This document shows, piece by piece, positions 34,389 to 46,139 of a stretch of DNA of 53,889 nucleotides; positions within the stretch are counted from its first letter, which is position 1; each line of letters begins with the position of its first letter. This DNA is from Alphaproteobacteria bacterium (GTDB lineage: Bacteria > Pseudomonadota > Alphaproteobacteria > DSM-16000 > Inquilinaceae), in the NCBI GenBank assembly GCA_028284045.1, contig JANQSN010000004.1:1-53889 (forward strand), written 5' to 3'. The position numbers and the translations under genes are program-made. Under the pieces are notes generated by a model. The model searched no databases. It had not been told where the DNA came from and saw only the letters and a program-made list of their open reading frames with translations.

Positions 34389-35833
34389 CCGCCGAACAGG
34401 GTGGCGGCGGCCGCCGCCGCGCGGTTCACCAACGCCGGGGGAAAGGCGAAGAAGAACAGGGTGAATAGGCCGGTGCCGGCCAGCACCACCGACAGCCCGC
34501 GGTCGATCGGCTGGTCGAAGCCCTCCACCGGATCGTCGAAATACATCAGCTTGACGATGCGCAGATAGTAGTAGGCGCCGATGACACTGGTCAGCACGCC
34601 GATCACCGCCAGCACGTAGAGACCCGAATTGATCGCCGCCAGGAAGACGTACAGCTTGCCGAAGAAGCCGGCGAGCGGCGGGATCCCTGCCATGGAGAAC
34701 ATGAAGATCGCCAGCGCCAGCGCGATCATCGGGTTGGTGCGCGACAGGCCCCGCAGATCGTCGATCCCTTCGACCATGCGGCCGTTGACCCGCATGCACA
34801 GAATGCACGCGAAGGTGCCGACATTCATGGCGAGGTAGATCGCCATATAGACCAGGATGCCGCGTACGCCCTCTTCCGTACCGGTGGCCAGGCCGATCAG
34901 CGCATAGCCGATATGGCCGATGGAGGAGTACGCCATCAGCCGCTTGATATTGGTCTGCCAGATTGCGGCCAGCGCCCCCAGCAGCATCGACAGGATGGAG
35001 ACGGCGAAGACGATCTGCTGCCACTGCGCCACCAGCTCGCCGAAGGGACCGACCATCACCCGGATGAACAGCGCGATCGCGGCGATCTTCGGCGCCACCG
35101 CGAAGAAGGCGGTGACCGGCGTCGGCGCGCCCTCGTAGACATCCGGCGTCCACATATGAAAGGGCACGGCGGAGACCTTGAAGGCCAGGCCTGCGGAGAC
35201 GAAGACGATGCCGACCACCAGGCCGATCGACACCGGCGCCTCGGCCGACAGCGTCGCCGCCAGGCCGGCGAAGCTGGTGGTGCCGGTAAAGCCGTATACC
35301 AGCGAGGCGCCGTAGAGCAGCATGCCCGACGACAGCGCGCCGAGGACGAAGTACTTCAGCCCCGCTTCCGCCGAGCGGACCATGTCGCGGCGGAAGGCGG
35401 CGATGACGTAGAGCGACAGGCTCTGCAGTTCCAGCCCGAGATAGAGCGTGATCAGGTCGCCGGCGCTGATCATCACCATCATGCCCAGCGTGGCGAACAG
35501 GAACAGCACAGGGTATTCGAACCGCGCCATCTGCTCCCGCTCGATATAGTCGAGCGAGATCAACAGCCCGAGCGCGGAGCCGAGCAGCACCAGCACCTTG
35601 GCGAACGCGCCGAACCCGTCGGCGACGAACAGGCCGGAGAAGGTGACGGTCGGCACCTCGACCACGAAGACCACCAGCGCGGCGGCGGCGATGTAGCTTG
35701 CGATCACCAGATAGGCGATCTCGCGGGTCGCCCCATTGCCGCGGAAGGCGCCGTAGAGCAGCAGCCCCATGCCGGCGATGGCCAGCAGGATTTCCGGCGC
35801 GGCGGCGGCGAAGGCCGGCATCTGCCCGGTCAT
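34385..35833 (-). CDS. nuoN: NADH-quinone oxidoreductase subunit N (482 aa)
   Basis: This antiporter-like proton-pumping membrane subunit of complex I has about 14 transmembrane helices. [19 protein letters not shown] carries the conserved Glu of helix 5, and [20 protein letters not shown] is the Mrp-type signature. The helix 12 region contains [16 protein letters not shown]. It overlaps nuoM by four bases upstream and birA by four downstream. Confidence 0.97.
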   Translation of the reverse strand: MTGQMPAFAAAAPEILLAIAGMGLLLYGAFRGNGATREIAYLVIASYIAAAALVVFVVEVPTVTFSGLFVADGFGAFAKVLVLLGSALGLLISLDYIEREQMARFEYPVLFLFATLGMMVMISAGDLITLYLGLELQSLSLYVIAAFRRDMVRSAEAGLKYFVLGALSSGMLLYGASLVYGFTGTTSFAGLAATLSAEAPVSIGLVVGIVFVSAGLAFKVSAVPFHMWTPDVYEGAPTPVTAFFAVAPKIAAIALFIRVMVGPFGELVAQWQQIVFAVSILSMLLGALAAIWQTNIKRLMAYSSIGHIGYALIGLATGTEEGVRGILVYMAIYLAMNVGTFACILCMRVNGRMVEGIDDLRGLSRTNPMIALALAIFMFSMAGIPPLAGFFGKLYVFLAAINSGLYVLAVIGVLTSVIGAYYYLRIVKLMYFDDPVEGFDQPIDRGLSVVLAGTGLFTLFFFAFPPALVNRAAAAAATLFGG

Positions 35834-37464
35834 CGGCCTAGGCCCTCCCGCTCCAGCGCCGCGCTCTCCCCAGGTGATCGGGTCGGCGACGCGTCACCTG
35901 TCTCAGCCGGCGTCTCCAAGGGCGGCGTCTCCAGGGGCGGCGCCTCCAACGGCGGCACCTCCAGCGGGGGGGTGTCCTCGATCACCGGCATCTCGTAGCC
36001 GGCCATCAGGCGGTCGACGGAGGCCTCCATCACGCCGATGAAGCTCATGGGATAGATGCCCATCCAGAAGACCAGCGCGACCAGCGGCGCGAACACCGCG
36101 ACCTCGCGCGGGCTCAGGTCCTTCAGTCGCTTCAGGTCCTCCTTCTCCAGCCGGCCGAAGATCACCGCCCGGTAGAGATAGAGCATGTAGGCGGCGCCCA
36201 AGATGATGCCGATGGTCGCCAGGGTGGCAACCCAGGTGCTGACCTGGAAGGCGCCGACCAGCGACAGGAACTCGCCGACGAAGCCGCTGGTGCCCGGCAA
36301 CCCGACCGAGCCCAGCATGAAGATCATGAAGACGATCGCGTAGCGCGGCATGTTGTTCCACAGGCCGCCATAGCGCGCGATCTCGCGGGTGTGCAGCCGG
36401 TCGTAGACGACACCGACGCACAAGAACAGCGCGGCCGAGACGATCCCATGGCTCAGCATCTGGAAGATCGAGCCCTGGATGCCCTGGGTCGTCAGCGTGA
36501 ACATGCCCATGGTGACGAAGCCCATATGGGCGACCGACGAATAGGCGATCAGCTTCTTCATGTCCTGCTGCGCCAGCGCCACCAGCGAGGTGTAGATGAT
36601 GGCGATGACGCTGAGCGCGAAGACCAAGGGCGTGAAGTCCGCCGTCGCCTCCGGCAGCATCGGGATGGAGAAGCGCAGGAACCCGTAGCCGCCCATCTTC
36701 AACAGCACGCCGGCCAGGATGACCGAGCCGGCGGTCGGCGCCTCGACATGGGCGTCGGGCAGCCAGGTATGCACCGGCCACATCGGCACCTTGACGGCGA
36801 ACGACGCGAACAGCGCCAGCCACAGCCAAGTCTGCATGGCCGGGGCGAAGTCGGTGGCCAGCAGGGTCGGGATATCGGTGGTCCCGGCCTCGAGATACAT
36901 GGCGATCAGCGCCAGCAGCATCAGCACCGAGCCGAGCAGCGTGAACAGGAAGAACTTGAACGCCGCATAGATGCGCCGCGTCCCGCTGCCCCACACCCCG
37001 ATGATGATGAACATCGGGATCAGCACGCCTTCGAAGAAGACGTAGAACAGGACATAGTCCAGCGCGCAGAACATGCCGACCATCATGGTCTCTAGGACCA
37101 GGAAGGCGATCATGTACTCCTTCACGCGGCTGGTGATGCTGCGCCAGCTTGCGAGAATGCAGATCGGGACCAGCAGCGTCGACAACAGGACGAACATCAT
37201 GGAGATGCCGTCGACGCCCATGTGATAGGCGATGTTGTATTCCGGGAACCAGTCGTGCTTCTCGACGAACTGGAAATCCGCCGACGATCGGTCGAACAGG
37301 AACCAGACGAACAACGAGATGGCGAAGGTGGCCAGCGACGTCCACAGCGCCATGTTGCGGGCGTTGCGCGCCACCGCCTCCTCGTCGCCGCGCATCGCCA
37401 TGATGGCGGCTGCGCCGACCAGCGGCAGGAAGGTCGTCAGCGTCAGGAAGGGCCAGTCACCCAT
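35830..37464 (-). CDS. nuoM: NADH-quinone oxidoreductase subunit M (544 aa) with proline-rich C-terminal tail
   Basis: This antiporter-like membrane subunit carries [20 protein letters not shown] with the conserved helix 5 Glu, and [20 protein letters not shown] with the helix 7 Lys and the pump signature. [20 protein letters not shown] is in the helix 12 region. After the last helix, residues about 496-544 form an unusual soluble tail with four consecutive PPLE-x units (35911-35970) and an acidic end, longer than in typical NuoM. The frame is intact and the tail runs up to a four-base overlap with nuoN. Confidence 0.97.
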   Translation of the reverse strand: MGDWPFLTLTTFLPLVGAAAIMAMRGDEEAVARNARNMALWTSLATFAISLFVWFLFDRSSADFQFVEKHDWFPEYNIAYHMGVDGISMMFVLLSTLLVPICILASWRSITSRVKEYMIAFLVLETMMVGMFCALDYVLFYVFFEGVLIPMFIIIGVWGSGTRRIYAAFKFFLFTLLGSVLMLLALIAMYLEAGTTDIPTLLATDFAPAMQTWLWLALFASFAVKVPMWPVHTWLPDAHVEAPTAGSVILAGVLLKMGGYGFLRFSIPMLPEATADFTPLVFALSVIAIIYTSLVALAQQDMKKLIAYSSVAHMGFVTMGMFTLTTQGIQGSIFQMLSHGIVSAALFLCVGVVYDRLHTREIARYGGLWNNMPRYAIVFMIFMLGSVGLPGTSGFVGEFLSLVGAFQVSTWVATLATIGIILGAAYMLYLYRAVIFGRLEKEDLKRLKDLSPREVAVFAPLVALVFWMGIYPMSFIGVMEASVDRLMAGYEMPVIEDTPPLEVPPLEAPPLETPPLETPAETGDASPTRSPGESAALEREGLGR

Positions 37465-37471
37465 GGGAAGA

Positions 37472-39415
37472 TCAGGCCCCGACCGCGAAGAAGTACCAGG
37501 TCACCAGGCACACCACGCCGATCAGCATGGCGAAAGCGTAGTGGTAGATGTAGCCGGACTGTAGCCGGGAGGCCCGCGCCGCCAGGGCCTGGGTCATCGC
37601 CGCCAGCCCGTCGGGACCCAGCCCGTCGATCACCGCGCCGTCGCCGCCCTTCCACAGGCCGCGGCCGGCCGCCAGCGCGCCGCGCACGAAGACGAAATCG
37701 TACAGCTCGTCGAAGTACCATTTGCGGGCGAACAGCCGGTCGATCGGCGCGAAGGTCGCGGCCGTCCGCGGCCCCAATCCCGGCATCCGGATATAGTAGA
37801 TCCAGGCGAGCGCGATGCCCGCCAGCCCGACGATCAGCGGCAGCCACTTGACCCAATAGGGGACGTGGTGCGCCTCCTCCGTGATCGCGAAGGCGGCGGG
37901 CGCGATGCTGTCGCCCCAGAAGGCTTCCATGCCGTAGCCGGCGAAGGCGTCATAGGCGGCGATGCCCAAGAAGATCGACCCGACCGCCAGGATGCCGAGC
38001 GGGATCAGCATCACCGGCGGGCTCTCATGGACATGGGCCATCACCTTCTCGTCGGCCCGCGGGGCGCCGTGGAAGGTCAGGAACAGCAGCCGCCAGCTAT
38101 AGAAGGCCGTCATGAAGGCCGCGGCGATGCCCAGCCAGAAGGCGAGGCTGGCGATCTGCCCATGCGCGGCGAACGCGCTCTCCAGGATCAGATCCTTTGA
38201 ATAGAAGCCGGCGAAGCCGAAGACGCCGACCACCCCGACCCCGGCCAGCGCCAGCGAGCCGATCCACATGAAGGTGTAGGTGTAGGGCACCATCGACGCG
38301 ATGCCGCCCATCTTGCGCATGTCCTGCTCGTCCGACATGGCGTGGATCACCGATCCCGCGCCGAGGAACAAGAGCGACTTGAAGGCCGCATGGGTCATCA
38401 GATGGAAGATCGCGGCGTTGTAGGCCCCGACCCCGGCGGCGAAGAACATGTAGCCGAGCTGGCTCATGGTCGAATACGCGATGACCCGCTTGATGTCGAA
38501 CTGGGTCAGCCCGATGGTCGCCGCGACGACGGCGGTCAGCGCGCCGACCAGGCACACGACCATCAGCGCCAGCGGCGCCAACTCGAACATCGGCGACAGC
38601 CGGGCAACCATGAAGACGCCCGCGGTCACCATGGTCGCGGCGTGGATCAGCGCGGAGACGGGCGTCGGCCCCTCCATCGCGTCCGGCAGCCAGGTGTGCA
38701 GGCCAAGCTGGGCGGACTTGCCCATGGCGCCGAGGAACAACAGCAGGCACACGCAGGTCAGCGCGTGCACCTCCATCCCCAAGAACCCGAAGGTTGTGTC
38801 GGCCAGTTCCGGGATCCGCTCGAAGATCACGGAGAACTCGACCGAGCCCGTCAGCAGGAACACGCCCATGATGCCCAGCGCGAAGCCGAAATCCCCGACC
38901 CGGTTGACCACGAAGGCCTTGATGGCGGCGGTGCTGGCGCTCGGCCGCTCGTGCCAGAAGCCGATCAGCAGGTAGGAGGCGAGGCCCACACCCTCCCAGC
39001 CGAAATAGAGCTGCACCAGGTTGTCGGCCGTCACCAGCATCAACATCATGAAGGTGAACAGCGACAGATAGGCGAAGAAGCGCGGCTTGGCCTTATCGTG
39101 GCTCATGTAGCCGATGGAGTAGATGTGCACCATCGCCGACACGCCGTTGACCACCAGCAGCATGATGGCGGTCAGCGTGTCGACCTTCAGCGCCCAATCG
39201 ACCTGGAAATCGCCGCTGGCCATCCAGGTGAACAGAGTAACGGTTCGCGGCCCACCCTCGCCCACCACGTCGATGAACACCAGGATCGAGGCGGCCAACG
39301 CCAGGTTCACGCCCAGCGTGGTGATCGCCATCGACGCACGGTCGCCCAGACCGCGCCCGAACAGGGCGACGATCAGGTAGCCGACGAACGGCAAGAAGAC
39401 GGCAGCGGCTTCCAT
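37472..39415 (-). CDS. nuoL: NADH-quinone oxidoreductase subunit L (647 aa)
   Basis: This is the most distal antiporter-like subunit, with the long lateral helix at its C-terminus. [20 protein letters not shown] holds the helix 5 Glu, and [20 protein letters not shown] is the pump signature with Lys/His residues of the proton path. [16 protein letters not shown] is the helix 12 region with the discontinuous Lys. It lies between nuoK (10 bases away) and nuoM (7 bases). Confidence 0.97.
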   Translation of the reverse strand: MEAAAVFLPFVGYLIVALFGRGLGDRASMAITTLGVNLALAASILVFIDVVGEGGPRTVTLFTWMASGDFQVDWALKVDTLTAIMLLVVNGVSAMVHIYSIGYMSHDKAKPRFFAYLSLFTFMMLMLVTADNLVQLYFGWEGVGLASYLLIGFWHERPSASTAAIKAFVVNRVGDFGFALGIMGVFLLTGSVEFSVIFERIPELADTTFGFLGMEVHALTCVCLLLFLGAMGKSAQLGLHTWLPDAMEGPTPVSALIHAATMVTAGVFMVARLSPMFELAPLALMVVCLVGALTAVVAATIGLTQFDIKRVIAYSTMSQLGYMFFAAGVGAYNAAIFHLMTHAAFKSLLFLGAGSVIHAMSDEQDMRKMGGIASMVPYTYTFMWIGSLALAGVGVVGVFGFAGFYSKDLILESAFAAHGQIASLAFWLGIAAAFMTAFYSWRLLFLTFHGAPRADEKVMAHVHESPPVMLIPLGILAVGSIFLGIAAYDAFAGYGMEAFWGDSIAPAAFAITEEAHHVPYWVKWLPLIVGLAGIALAWIYYIRMPGLGPRTAATFAPIDRLFARKWYFDELYDFVFVRGALAAGRGLWKGGDGAVIDGLGPDGLAAMTQALAARASRLQSGYIYHYAFAMLIGVVCLVTWYFFAVGA

Positions 39416-39425
39416 GGGACCGGCG

Positions 39426-39737
39426 TCAGCCCTTCATCGCATTGATGTCCTCAACCGCGATGGTGCCGCGGTTGCGGAAATAGACCACGAGGATCGCCAG
39501 GCCGATGGCCGCCTCCGCCGCCGCCACGGTCAGGACGAACATGGCGAAGATCTGCCCGACCATGTCGCCGAGCGTGGTGGAGAAGGCCACCAGATTGATG
39601 TTCACCGCCAGCAGCATCAGCTCGACCGACATCAGGATGATGATGACGTTCTTCCGGTTCAGGAAGATGCCGAAGATGCCGAGCGTGAACAGCACCGCCG
39701 CCACGGTCAGGTAGTGTCCGAGGCCGATCTCGAACAT
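39426..39737 (-). CDS. nuoK: NADH-quinone oxidoreductase subunit K (103 aa)
   Basis: This is a small three-helix membrane subunit of the proton path. [18 protein letters not shown] contains the essential Glu of helix 2, and [20 protein letters not shown] contains the second conserved Glu. Size and position between nuoJ and nuoL are standard. Confidence 0.97.
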   Translation of the reverse strand: MFEIGLGHYLTVAAVLFTLGIFGIFLNRKNVIIILMSVELMLLAVNINLVAFSTTLGDMVGQIFAMFVLTVAAAEAAIGLAILVVYFRNRGTIAVEDINAMKG

Positions 39738-39742
39738 CGCCG

Positions 39743-40357
39743 TCAGACCCCTTCCCCACGGTCGATGCTGCGCACGACGAGGACGTCCTCCGGCCGGCGG
39801 TTCACCTGGTCGGCGATGCGCTGGCGGCGCACCGGGCGCTGACGAAGGGTGAGCACGATGGCGCCGATCATCGCCACCAGCAGAATCAGGCCGGCGAGTT
39901 GGAAGGCCAAGGCGTAGTCGGTGTAGAGCAACAGGCCGATCGCCTCGGTATTGCTGATGCCGCTATCCGGCGGCGGGGCCGGCGCCTGGGTGACCGCCGC
40001 GCCGTCGGGCACCACCAGCCAGGCGCCGATGACCAGCAACAGCTCCACCAGCAGAATCAGCCCGATCAGCGCGCCGAACGGCAGATAGCGCAGGAAACCC
40101 TCGCGCAGTTCGACGAAATCGATGTCCAGCATCATCACGACGAACAGGAACAGCACCGCCACGGCGCCGACATAGACGATGACCAGGATGAAGGCGAGGA
40201 ACTCCGCCCCCATCAGCACGAACAGCGCCGCCGCGTTGAAGAAGGCGAGGATGAGGAACAGCACGGAATGGACCGGATTTCGGGCCGATATCACCATCGC
40301 ACCCGAAACCACGGCGATGGCGGCGAACAGGTAGAAGGCCAGACCCTGGATGATCAT
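39743..40357 (-). CDS. nuoJ: NADH-quinone oxidoreductase subunit J (204 aa)
   Basis: This five-helix membrane subunit includes the pi-bulge helix 3 region [20 protein letters not shown] that couples quinone chemistry to pumping. The opening [20 protein letters not shown] and [20 protein letters not shown] also fit. The C-terminus is polar and basic ([16 protein letters not shown]). A 178-base gap with stable hairpins separates it from nuoI upstream, the largest gap within nuo. Confidence 0.96.
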   Translation of the reverse strand: MIIQGLAFYLFAAIAVVSGAMVISARNPVHSVLFLILAFFNAAALFVLMGAEFLAFILVIVYVGAVAVLFLFVVMMLDIDFVELREGFLRYLPFGALIGLILLVELLLVIGAWLVVPDGAAVTQAPAPPPDSGISNTEAIGLLLYTDYALAFQLAGLILLVAMIGAIVLTLRQRPVRRQRIADQVNRRPEDVLVVRSIDRGEGV

Positions 40358-40535
40358 CGGTCATCCGCTCCGTCGCGCGTCGGACATTGAGGTCACCCGC
40401 GCGGGTTGCCGGGGGCAGCATGGACGGACCGATGTGCGGAAGACGGGAGGGATGGGTCGCACAAGAGACCGGCCGGACAATGGCGGCCCGCCGCGGCGGG
40501 CGAGCCTGGGCTCCCGAAGGAACCCCGGGGGGGTT
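40358..40535 (-). promoter_or_regulatory. nuoI-nuoJ spacer with stable hairpins
   Basis: Read on the minus strand just after the nuoI stop, GGGTTCC-TTCG-GGAGCCC (40508-40525) forms a 7-bp stem with a UUCG tetraloop. It is followed by the palindrome CCCGCCGCGGCGGG. There is no T-run, so a classic terminator is unlikely. mRNA protection or processing that sets different levels of nuoA-I and nuoJ-N is a reasonable inference. Confidence 0.45.
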
Positions 40536-41024
40536 TTAGCGGTACGGGGCGTCGCTCGCAATGTTCTGAGCGATCTGGCTTTCCCAGCGGTCGCCGTTCG
40601 CCAGCAGCTTGTCCTTGTTGTAGTAGAGCTCCTCCCGGGTCTCGCTGGCGAACTCGAAGTTCGGCCCCTCGACGATGGCGTCGACCGGGCAGGCCTCCTG
40701 GCAGAACCCGCAATAGATGCACTTAGTCATGTCGATGTCGTAGCGCGTGGTGCGGCGGCTGCCGTCGTCGCGCGCCTCGGCCTCGATGGTGATCGCCTGG
40801 GCCGGGCAGATCGCCTCGCACAGCTTGCAGGCGATGCACCGCTCCTCGCCGTTGGCATAGCGGCGCAAGGCGTGCTCCCCGCGGAAGCGCGGGCTGAGCG
40901 GCCCCTTCTCATACGGGTAGTTCAGCGTGACCTTGGGCTTGAACATGGTCTTGAAGGTCAAGGCCATGCCGCTGACCAGCTCGCTCAACAGCAGGCTGCG
41001 CGCGGTCCGATTGATGAAGCTCAT
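40536..41024 (-). CDS. nuoI: NADH-quinone oxidoreductase subunit I (162 aa)
   Basis: This peripheral-arm ferredoxin-like subunit binds two 4Fe-4S clusters. The two motifs are [16 protein letters not shown] and [20 protein letters not shown]. An amphipathic N-terminal region and the [20 protein letters not shown] segment match the family. It lies 22 bases downstream of nuoH. Confidence 0.97.
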   Translation of the reverse strand: MSFINRTARSLLLSELVSGMALTFKTMFKPKVTLNYPYEKGPLSPRFRGEHALRRYANGEERCIACKLCEAICPAQAITIEAEARDDGSRRTTRYDIDMTKCIYCGFCQEACPVDAIVEGPNFEFASETREELYYNKDKLLANGDRWESQIAQNIASDAPYR

Positions 41025-41046
41025 CGCCAGATTGCCTCCCCCGGGC

Positions 41047-42054
41047 TCAGTCCGGCAGCCAGTCGAACGCCACCAGGACGCCCGCGGTCAGCACCACCCA
41101 GAACAGCGAGAACGGCAGGAACACCTTCCAGCCCAACCGCATCAACTGGTCGTAGCGGTAGCGCGGGAAGGTCGCCCGCACCCAGATGAAGATGAACAGG
41201 CACCCCGCCACCTTCGCGGCGAACCACACGATGCCGGGGATCCAATTGAGCGGCGCCACATCCACCGGCGGCAGCCAGCCCCCCAGGAACAGGATGGTGA
41301 TCATCCCGCTCATCAGGATCATGTTGGCGTATTCGCCCAGGAAGAACAGCGCGTAGGTCATGGCGGAGTATTCCACCATGAAGCCGCCGACGATCTCCGA
41401 CTCGCCCTCCGGCAGGTCGAACGGCGCCCGGTTGGTCTCCGCCAGGGCGGACACGAAGAACACCACGAACATCGGGAAGAGCGGCACCACGAACCACACC
41501 GTCTGCTGCGCCAGCACGACGTCGCTGAGGTTCAGCGAGCCGACGCACAGCAAGACGGTGATGATGACGAAGCCGATGGAGACCTCGTAGCTGACCATCT
41601 GCGCCGCGGAGCGCAGGCCGCCCAGGAAGGCGTAGCGCGAGTTCGACGCCCAGCCGGCCATGACGATGCCGTAGACGCCCAGCGACGAGATCGCGAACAG
41701 ATAGAGGATGCCGACATTGATGTCGGCCAGCACCCAGCCCTCGTCGAACGGGATCACCGCCCAGGCAACCAGGCTGAGGAAGAAGGTGATCATCGGCGCG
41801 ATCAGGAAGACGACGCGGTTGGCGCCGCTGGGGATGATGACCTCCTTGGCCATCATCTTCACGCCGTCGGCCATGGGTTGCAGCAGGCCGAAGGGGCCGA
41901 CGGTCATCGGCCCTTGGCGGAGCTGCATCGCCCCCATGATCTTGCGCTCGGCATAGGTCAGATAGGCCACGGCGCCGAGCAGCGGCATGACAATCAGCAT
42001 GATGGTGGCGACGATCACCACCGTCGGCCAGACGATATCGGCCCAAAGGGTCAT
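41047..42054 (-). CDS. nuoH: NADH-quinone oxidoreductase subunit H (335 aa)
   Basis: This eight-helix membrane subunit forms part of the quinone tunnel. Hallmarks are [42 protein letters not shown], and [21 protein letters not shown] with the acidic loop near the quinone site. Length is standard. It sits between nuoG (36 bases) and nuoI. Confidence 0.97.
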   Translation of the reverse strand: MTLWADIVWPTVVIVATIMLIVMPLLGAVAYLTYAERKIMGAMQLRQGPMTVGPFGLLQPMADGVKMMAKEVIIPSGANRVVFLIAPMITFFLSLVAWAVIPFDEGWVLADINVGILYLFAISSLGVYGIVMAGWASNSRYAFLGGLRSAAQMVSYEVSIGFVIITVLLCVGSLNLSDVVLAQQTVWFVVPLFPMFVVFFVSALAETNRAPFDLPEGESEIVGGFMVEYSAMTYALFFLGEYANMILMSGMITILFLGGWLPPVDVAPLNWIPGIVWFAAKVAGCLFIFIWVRATFPRYRYDQLMRLGWKVFLPFSLFWVVLTAGVLVAFDWLPD

Positions 42055-42090
42055 TGCCTGCTATCCGCCCCCATCCGCCACGGCCAGCCG

Positions 42091-44172
42091 CTATTCCGCC
42101 GCGGCCCGCTGGCCGCCGAGGATCTCATCGACGCACCGCGCCATGGTCTCCGACGCCCGGCTGATCGGGTCGGTCATGTAGTAGTTGGCGACCGGCCCGA
42201 CGAAGGGTGCCGCGTCCATCGCCCCGTCCGCCCCGAAGGCGCCCCAATCGACGGGCACGAGCGTGTTGATGCGCCCGAACACGGGGTTGAGATCGACCAT
42301 CCGGGCGCGAAGCTGGGCCAGCGTGTCGTAGGGCAGGCGATGGCCCAGCGGCTCCGACAGCGCGCGCAGGATCTTCCAGTCCTCGCGCGCCTCGCCCGGC
42401 GGGAACACCGCCTGGCGAGCCTGCTGCACCCGCCCCTCCAGACTGACGTAGGTCGCGGCCTTCTCGGTATAGGCCGCGCCGGGCAGGATGATGTCGGCGC
42501 GCGCCGCGCCGCGGTCCCCGTGATGGCCCTGATAGACCACCACCGGCCCTTCGCCCGGCGCGCCGAAGGCCGACATGTCCAGCTCGTCCGCGCCGAACAG
42601 CCAGACCAAGTCGAGCGCTCCCTCGCGCGCACCGTTAAGGATGCCCGCCACGTCGCGCCCGCCCGGGCCAGGCAGGAAGCCGGCGTCCAGCGCCCCCACC
42701 CGGCCGGCCGCGGCGTGCAGCACGTTGAAGCCGCACCAGTCGTCGCCGATCGCCCCGACGCTTTCCGCCAAGCGCCGCGCGGTGGCCAGCACGGCGGCCC
42801 CGTCGGGCCGCGCCAACGCGCCCATGCCGACCACGATCATCGGGCGCTCGGCATCTTTGAGAACCTGGAAGAACGGATGGGCGCCGTCGGCCACAGCCTG
42901 CAGCGTCTCCGGCCCGGTGCCGAGATGCTGGGTGCGAAAGGTCAGGTCCACCGCCTCGCCGATCTGGGCGACCGGCAGCGGCGCACGCGCATCGCTGGCC
43001 AGCCAGGTCTTGCGGATCCGCGCATTGATCAGCGTCGCCTCGTGGCGCGGGTTGGCGCCGACCAGCAGCACGGCATCGGCATCCTCGATGCCGGCGATGC
43101 TCGTATTGAACAGATAGCCCGCCCGCGGGCCGCCGCCGATCGCCGCGCCGTCCTGGCGGCAATCGGTATGGGGCGACCCCAGCGCCGCCATCAGGTCCTT
43201 CAGCGCAACGACGGCCTCGACATCCACCAGATCGCCGGCGATCGCGGCGATGCGGTCGCCGGGCACGCCGTTCAGGCGCGCCGCCAGGGCGGCAAACGCC
43301 TCACTCCAGGTCGCCTGCTTCAGCTTGCCGTCGGCGCCGCGGACGTAAGGGCGGTCCAGCCGGCGCCGCTTCAGCCCGTCATAGGCAAAGCGCGTCTTGT
43401 CGCTGATCCACTCTTCGTTGACGTCCTCATGCAGGCGCGGCAGCACGCGCATCACCTCGCCGCCGCGGGCGTCGACGCGGACATTGCTGCCGACGGCGTC
43501 CAGCACGTCGATCGTCTCCACGCGCTTCAGCTCCCAGGGCCGGGCGTGGAACTGGTAGGGCTTGGAGGTCAGCGCGCCGACCGGGCAGATGTCGATCATG
43601 TTGCCGGACATCTCCGACGTAATCGCCTGCTCGATATAGGTGCCGATCTCCATATGCTCGCCGCGGCCGGTCGCGCCCATCTCCGGCACGCCGGCGATCT
43701 CGTCGGCGAAGCGCACACAGCGCGTGCAGTGGATGCACCGGGTCATGAAGGTCTTGATCAGGGGGCCGAGATACTTCTCGGTGACCGCGCGCTTGTTCTC
43801 CTGGAAACGGCTGTGGTCGAAGCCGTAGGCCATCGCCTGGTCCTGCAGATCGCATTCGCCGCCCTGGTCGCAGATCGGGCAGTCCAGCGGATGGTTGATC
43901 AGCAGGAATTCCATGACCCCGCGGCGCGCGTTGCGGGTCAGTTCGCTGTCGGTGTGGATCACCATGCCCTCGCTGGCCGGCATGGCGCAGGATGCGATGG
44001 GCTTGGGCGACTTCTCCATCTCCACCAGGCACATCCGGCAATTGGCCGGCACGGACAGGCGGTCGTGGTAGCAGAAGCGCGGGATCTCGATGCCAAGCCG
44101 CTCGCACGCCTGCAACACCGACGTACCGGCCTCCACCTCGATCTCCATGTCGTCGATGGTCAGCTTGGGCAT
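42091..44172 (-). CDS. nuoG: NADH-quinone oxidoreductase subunit G (693 aa)
   Basis: This large iron-sulphur subunit of the hydrophilic arm has an N-terminal 2Fe-2S ferredoxin domain (PRFCYHDRLSVPANCRMCLV). It is followed by HPLDCPICDQGGECDLQDQA (His-Cys3 4Fe-4S site), then TRCIHCTRCVRFADEIAG and MIDICPVGALTSKPYQF for another cluster. The rest is a molybdopterin-oxidoreductase-like domain without cofactor. Length matches the alphaproteobacterial/mitochondrial form, shorter than E. coli NuoG. Confidence 0.97.
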   Translation of the reverse strand: MPKLTIDDMEIEVEAGTSVLQACERLGIEIPRFCYHDRLSVPANCRMCLVEMEKSPKPIASCAMPASEGMVIHTDSELTRNARRGVMEFLLINHPLDCPICDQGGECDLQDQAMAYGFDHSRFQENKRAVTEKYLGPLIKTFMTRCIHCTRCVRFADEIAGVPEMGATGRGEHMEIGTYIEQAITSEMSGNMIDICPVGALTSKPYQFHARPWELKRVETIDVLDAVGSNVRVDARGGEVMRVLPRLHEDVNEEWISDKTRFAYDGLKRRRLDRPYVRGADGKLKQATWSEAFAALAARLNGVPGDRIAAIAGDLVDVEAVVALKDLMAALGSPHTDCRQDGAAIGGGPRAGYLFNTSIAGIEDADAVLLVGANPRHEATLINARIRKTWLASDARAPLPVAQIGEAVDLTFRTQHLGTGPETLQAVADGAHPFFQVLKDAERPMIVVGMGALARPDGAAVLATARRLAESVGAIGDDWCGFNVLHAAAGRVGALDAGFLPGPGGRDVAGILNGAREGALDLVWLFGADELDMSAFGAPGEGPVVVYQGHHGDRGAARADIILPGAAYTEKAATYVSLEGRVQQARQAVFPPGEAREDWKILRALSEPLGHRLPYDTLAQLRARMVDLNPVFGRINTLVPVDWGAFGADGAMDAAPFVGPVANYYMTDPISRASETMARCVDEILGGQRAAAE

Positions 44173-44210
44173 TCAGCCCCTCCCCGCATCCGGTGGTCGC
44201 CGCCGGCCGC

Positions 44211-45491
44211 TCAGGCCGCCTGGCGGCGATAGTCGAGGATCCGGCGCTCAAGCTCCGGGCGGAAATGGCGGATCAGGCCCTGAACCGGCCAGGCGGCGGC
44301 ATCGCCCAGCGCGCAGATGGTGTGGCCTTCGATCTGCTTGGTGACCTGGTAGAGAGTGTCGATCTCCTCGATCGAGGCGCGGCCCTTGGCCATGCGCCGC
44401 AATACCCGCCACATCCAGCCCGTGCCCTCGCGGCACGGGGTGCACTGGCCGCAGCTCTCATGCATGTAGAAATGCGACAGGCGGATGATCGCCTCGACGA
44501 TGTCGGTGGACTTGTCCATGACGATCACCGCGGCGGTGCCCAGGCCCGTCTGCACCTCCTTCAGGCTGTCGAAGTCCATCAGCACCGTGTCGCAGATGTC
44601 CTTCGGGATCACCGGCACCGACGAGCCGCCGGGGATGATGCCCAACAGATTGTCCCAGCCGCCGCGCACGCCGCCGGCATGGCGCTCGATCAGCTCCTTC
44701 AGCGGGATGCTCATCGCCTCTTCGACATTGCAGGGCTGGGCGACATGGCCGGAGATGCAGAACACCTTGGTGCCGCTGTTGCGCGCGCGGCCGATGCCGG
44801 CGAACCACGCGCCGCCGCGGCGCAGGATGTCCGGGACCACGGCGATGGTCTCGACATTGTTGACCGTGGTCGGGCAGCCATAGAGCCCGGCTTGTGCCGG
44901 AAACGGCGGCTTGTTGCGCGGCTGGCCCTTCTTGCCCTCCAGGCTTTCCAACAGCGCGGTTTCCTCGCCGCAGATATAGGCGCCGGCCCCGCGGTGCAGA
45001 TAGATGTCGTAGTCGTAGCCGCTGCCGCAGGCGTTCCGGCCCAACAGGCCGGCCTCGTACGCCTCGGCAATCGCGCGGTCGACGGCGGAGCCTTCGTTGT
45101 AGAACTCCCCGCGGATATAGATGTAGCAGGCGCTGGCCCCCATGCCGACGCCGGCCAGCAACGCGCCTTCCAAGAGCATATGCGGCTCGTAGCGCAGAAT
45201 ATCCCGGTCCTTGCAGGTGCCGGGCTCGCTCTCGTCGGCATTGATGACGAGATAGCTGGGCCGGCCGTCCCGGCTCTCCTTGGGCATGAACGACCACTTC
45301 ATGCCGGTGGGAAAGCCCGCCCCGCCGCGCCCGCGCAAGCCGGAGGTCTTCACCTCCTCCACGATCTTCTCGCGGCCCAGCGCGATCAGCGCCTTGGTGT
45401 CGTCCCAGATGCCGCGCGCCCGCGATGCCGCCAGGTCCGCGCCCTGCCAACCGTAGAGATTGGTGAAGATCCGGTCGTCGTCCTTCAGCAT
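44211..45491 (-). CDS. nuoF: NADH-quinone oxidoreductase subunit F (426 aa)
   Basis: This is the NADH- and FMN-binding subunit. [18 protein letters not shown] (about residues 51-68) and the [20 protein letters not shown] region bind NADH and FMN. The 4Fe-4S cluster N3 site is [11 protein letters not shown] with a downstream Cys in [13 protein letters not shown]. Length is standard. It lies between nuoE (27 bases) and nuoG. Confidence 0.97.
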   Translation of the reverse strand: MLKDDDRIFTNLYGWQGADLAASRARGIWDDTKALIALGREKIVEEVKTSGLRGRGGAGFPTGMKWSFMPKESRDGRPSYLVINADESEPGTCKDRDILRYEPHMLLEGALLAGVGMGASACYIYIRGEFYNEGSAVDRAIAEAYEAGLLGRNACGSGYDYDIYLHRGAGAYICGEETALLESLEGKKGQPRNKPPFPAQAGLYGCPTTVNNVETIAVVPDILRRGGAWFAGIGRARNSGTKVFCISGHVAQPCNVEEAMSIPLKELIERHAGGVRGGWDNLLGIIPGGSSVPVIPKDICDTVLMDFDSLKEVQTGLGTAAVIVMDKSTDIVEAIIRLSHFYMHESCGQCTPCREGTGWMWRVLRRMAKGRASIEEIDTLYQVTKQIEGHTICALGDAAAWPVQGLIRHFRPELERRILDYRRQAA

Positions 45492-45518
45492 GCCCGGTCC
45501 TTACGCGTCTTGGGCGAT

Positions 45519-46139
45519 CTAGCCGGCGGTGCCGGCCGGCCGCAGCTTGGTCAAGGTGGTCGCCCCGCCCGCCGGCTCGCTGCCATGCCGGCCGGTCTGC
45601 GAGCCGATCGCCGGCGTCTCGCCGCGCTTCAGCGCTTCGAGGACCTGCACGGTACGGTGGTAGTCCAGGTCCTCGTAATAGTCATCGTTGATCTGGACCA
45701 TCGGCGCGTTGACGCAGGCGCCGAGGCATTCCACCTCGACCACGGTGAAGTCGCCGACCGTCTCCCCCGGCGCCGCCCCCGTGGTCTCGCGGACCGCCCG
45801 CTCCACCTCGTCCGAACCGCACAGCCAGCACGGCGTGGTGCGGCAGATCTGCACGAAATGCTTCGCCACCGGCGCCTTGTTCAGCATGGTGTAGAAGCTG
45901 GCGACCTCGTAGACGCGGATCTTGGGCATGTCCAAGATCTCCGCCACATGGTCCATCGCCGCGCGCGGCAGCCAGTTGTCGTGCTGGCGCTGGGCGAGGT
46001 CGAGCAGCGGCAGCACCGCGCTGTCCTGCCGGTCGGCCGGATAGCGCTGCAGGATGGTCTCCACCCGCGCCCGGTTCTCCGGCGTGAAGGCGAAGCTGGC
46101 CGGCTGCAGGTCGTCGGCGGCGGGCGCGCCGAGGCTCAT
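45519..46139 (-). CDS. nuoE: NADH-quinone oxidoreductase subunit E (206 aa)
   Basis: This thioredoxin-like 2Fe-2S subunit carries cluster N1a. Ligand pairs are visible in [15 protein letters not shown] and [17 protein letters not shown]. The ATG at 46139 overlaps the nuoD stop by four bases and gives a normal-length protein; the frame is open further upstream only because it runs inside nuoD. The last 30 residues are a variable Gly/Ala-rich tail. Confidence 0.96.
   Translation of the reverse strand: MSLGAPAADDLQPASFAFTPENRARVETILQRYPADRQDSAVLPLLDLAQRQHDNWLPRAAMDHVAEILDMPKIRVYEVASFYTMLNKAPVAKHFVQICRTTPCWLCGSDEVERAVRETTGAAPGETVGDFTVVEVECLGACVNAPMVQINDDYYEDLDYHRTVQVLEALKRGETPAIGSQTGRHGSEPAGGATTLTKLRPAGTAG

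Noticed and set aside
40927..44232. An 1101-codon plus-strand open frame opposite nuoG and nuoH
   Set aside because: His/Gln/Arg-rich shadow of genes with clear iron-sulphur and membrane signatures on the minus strand.
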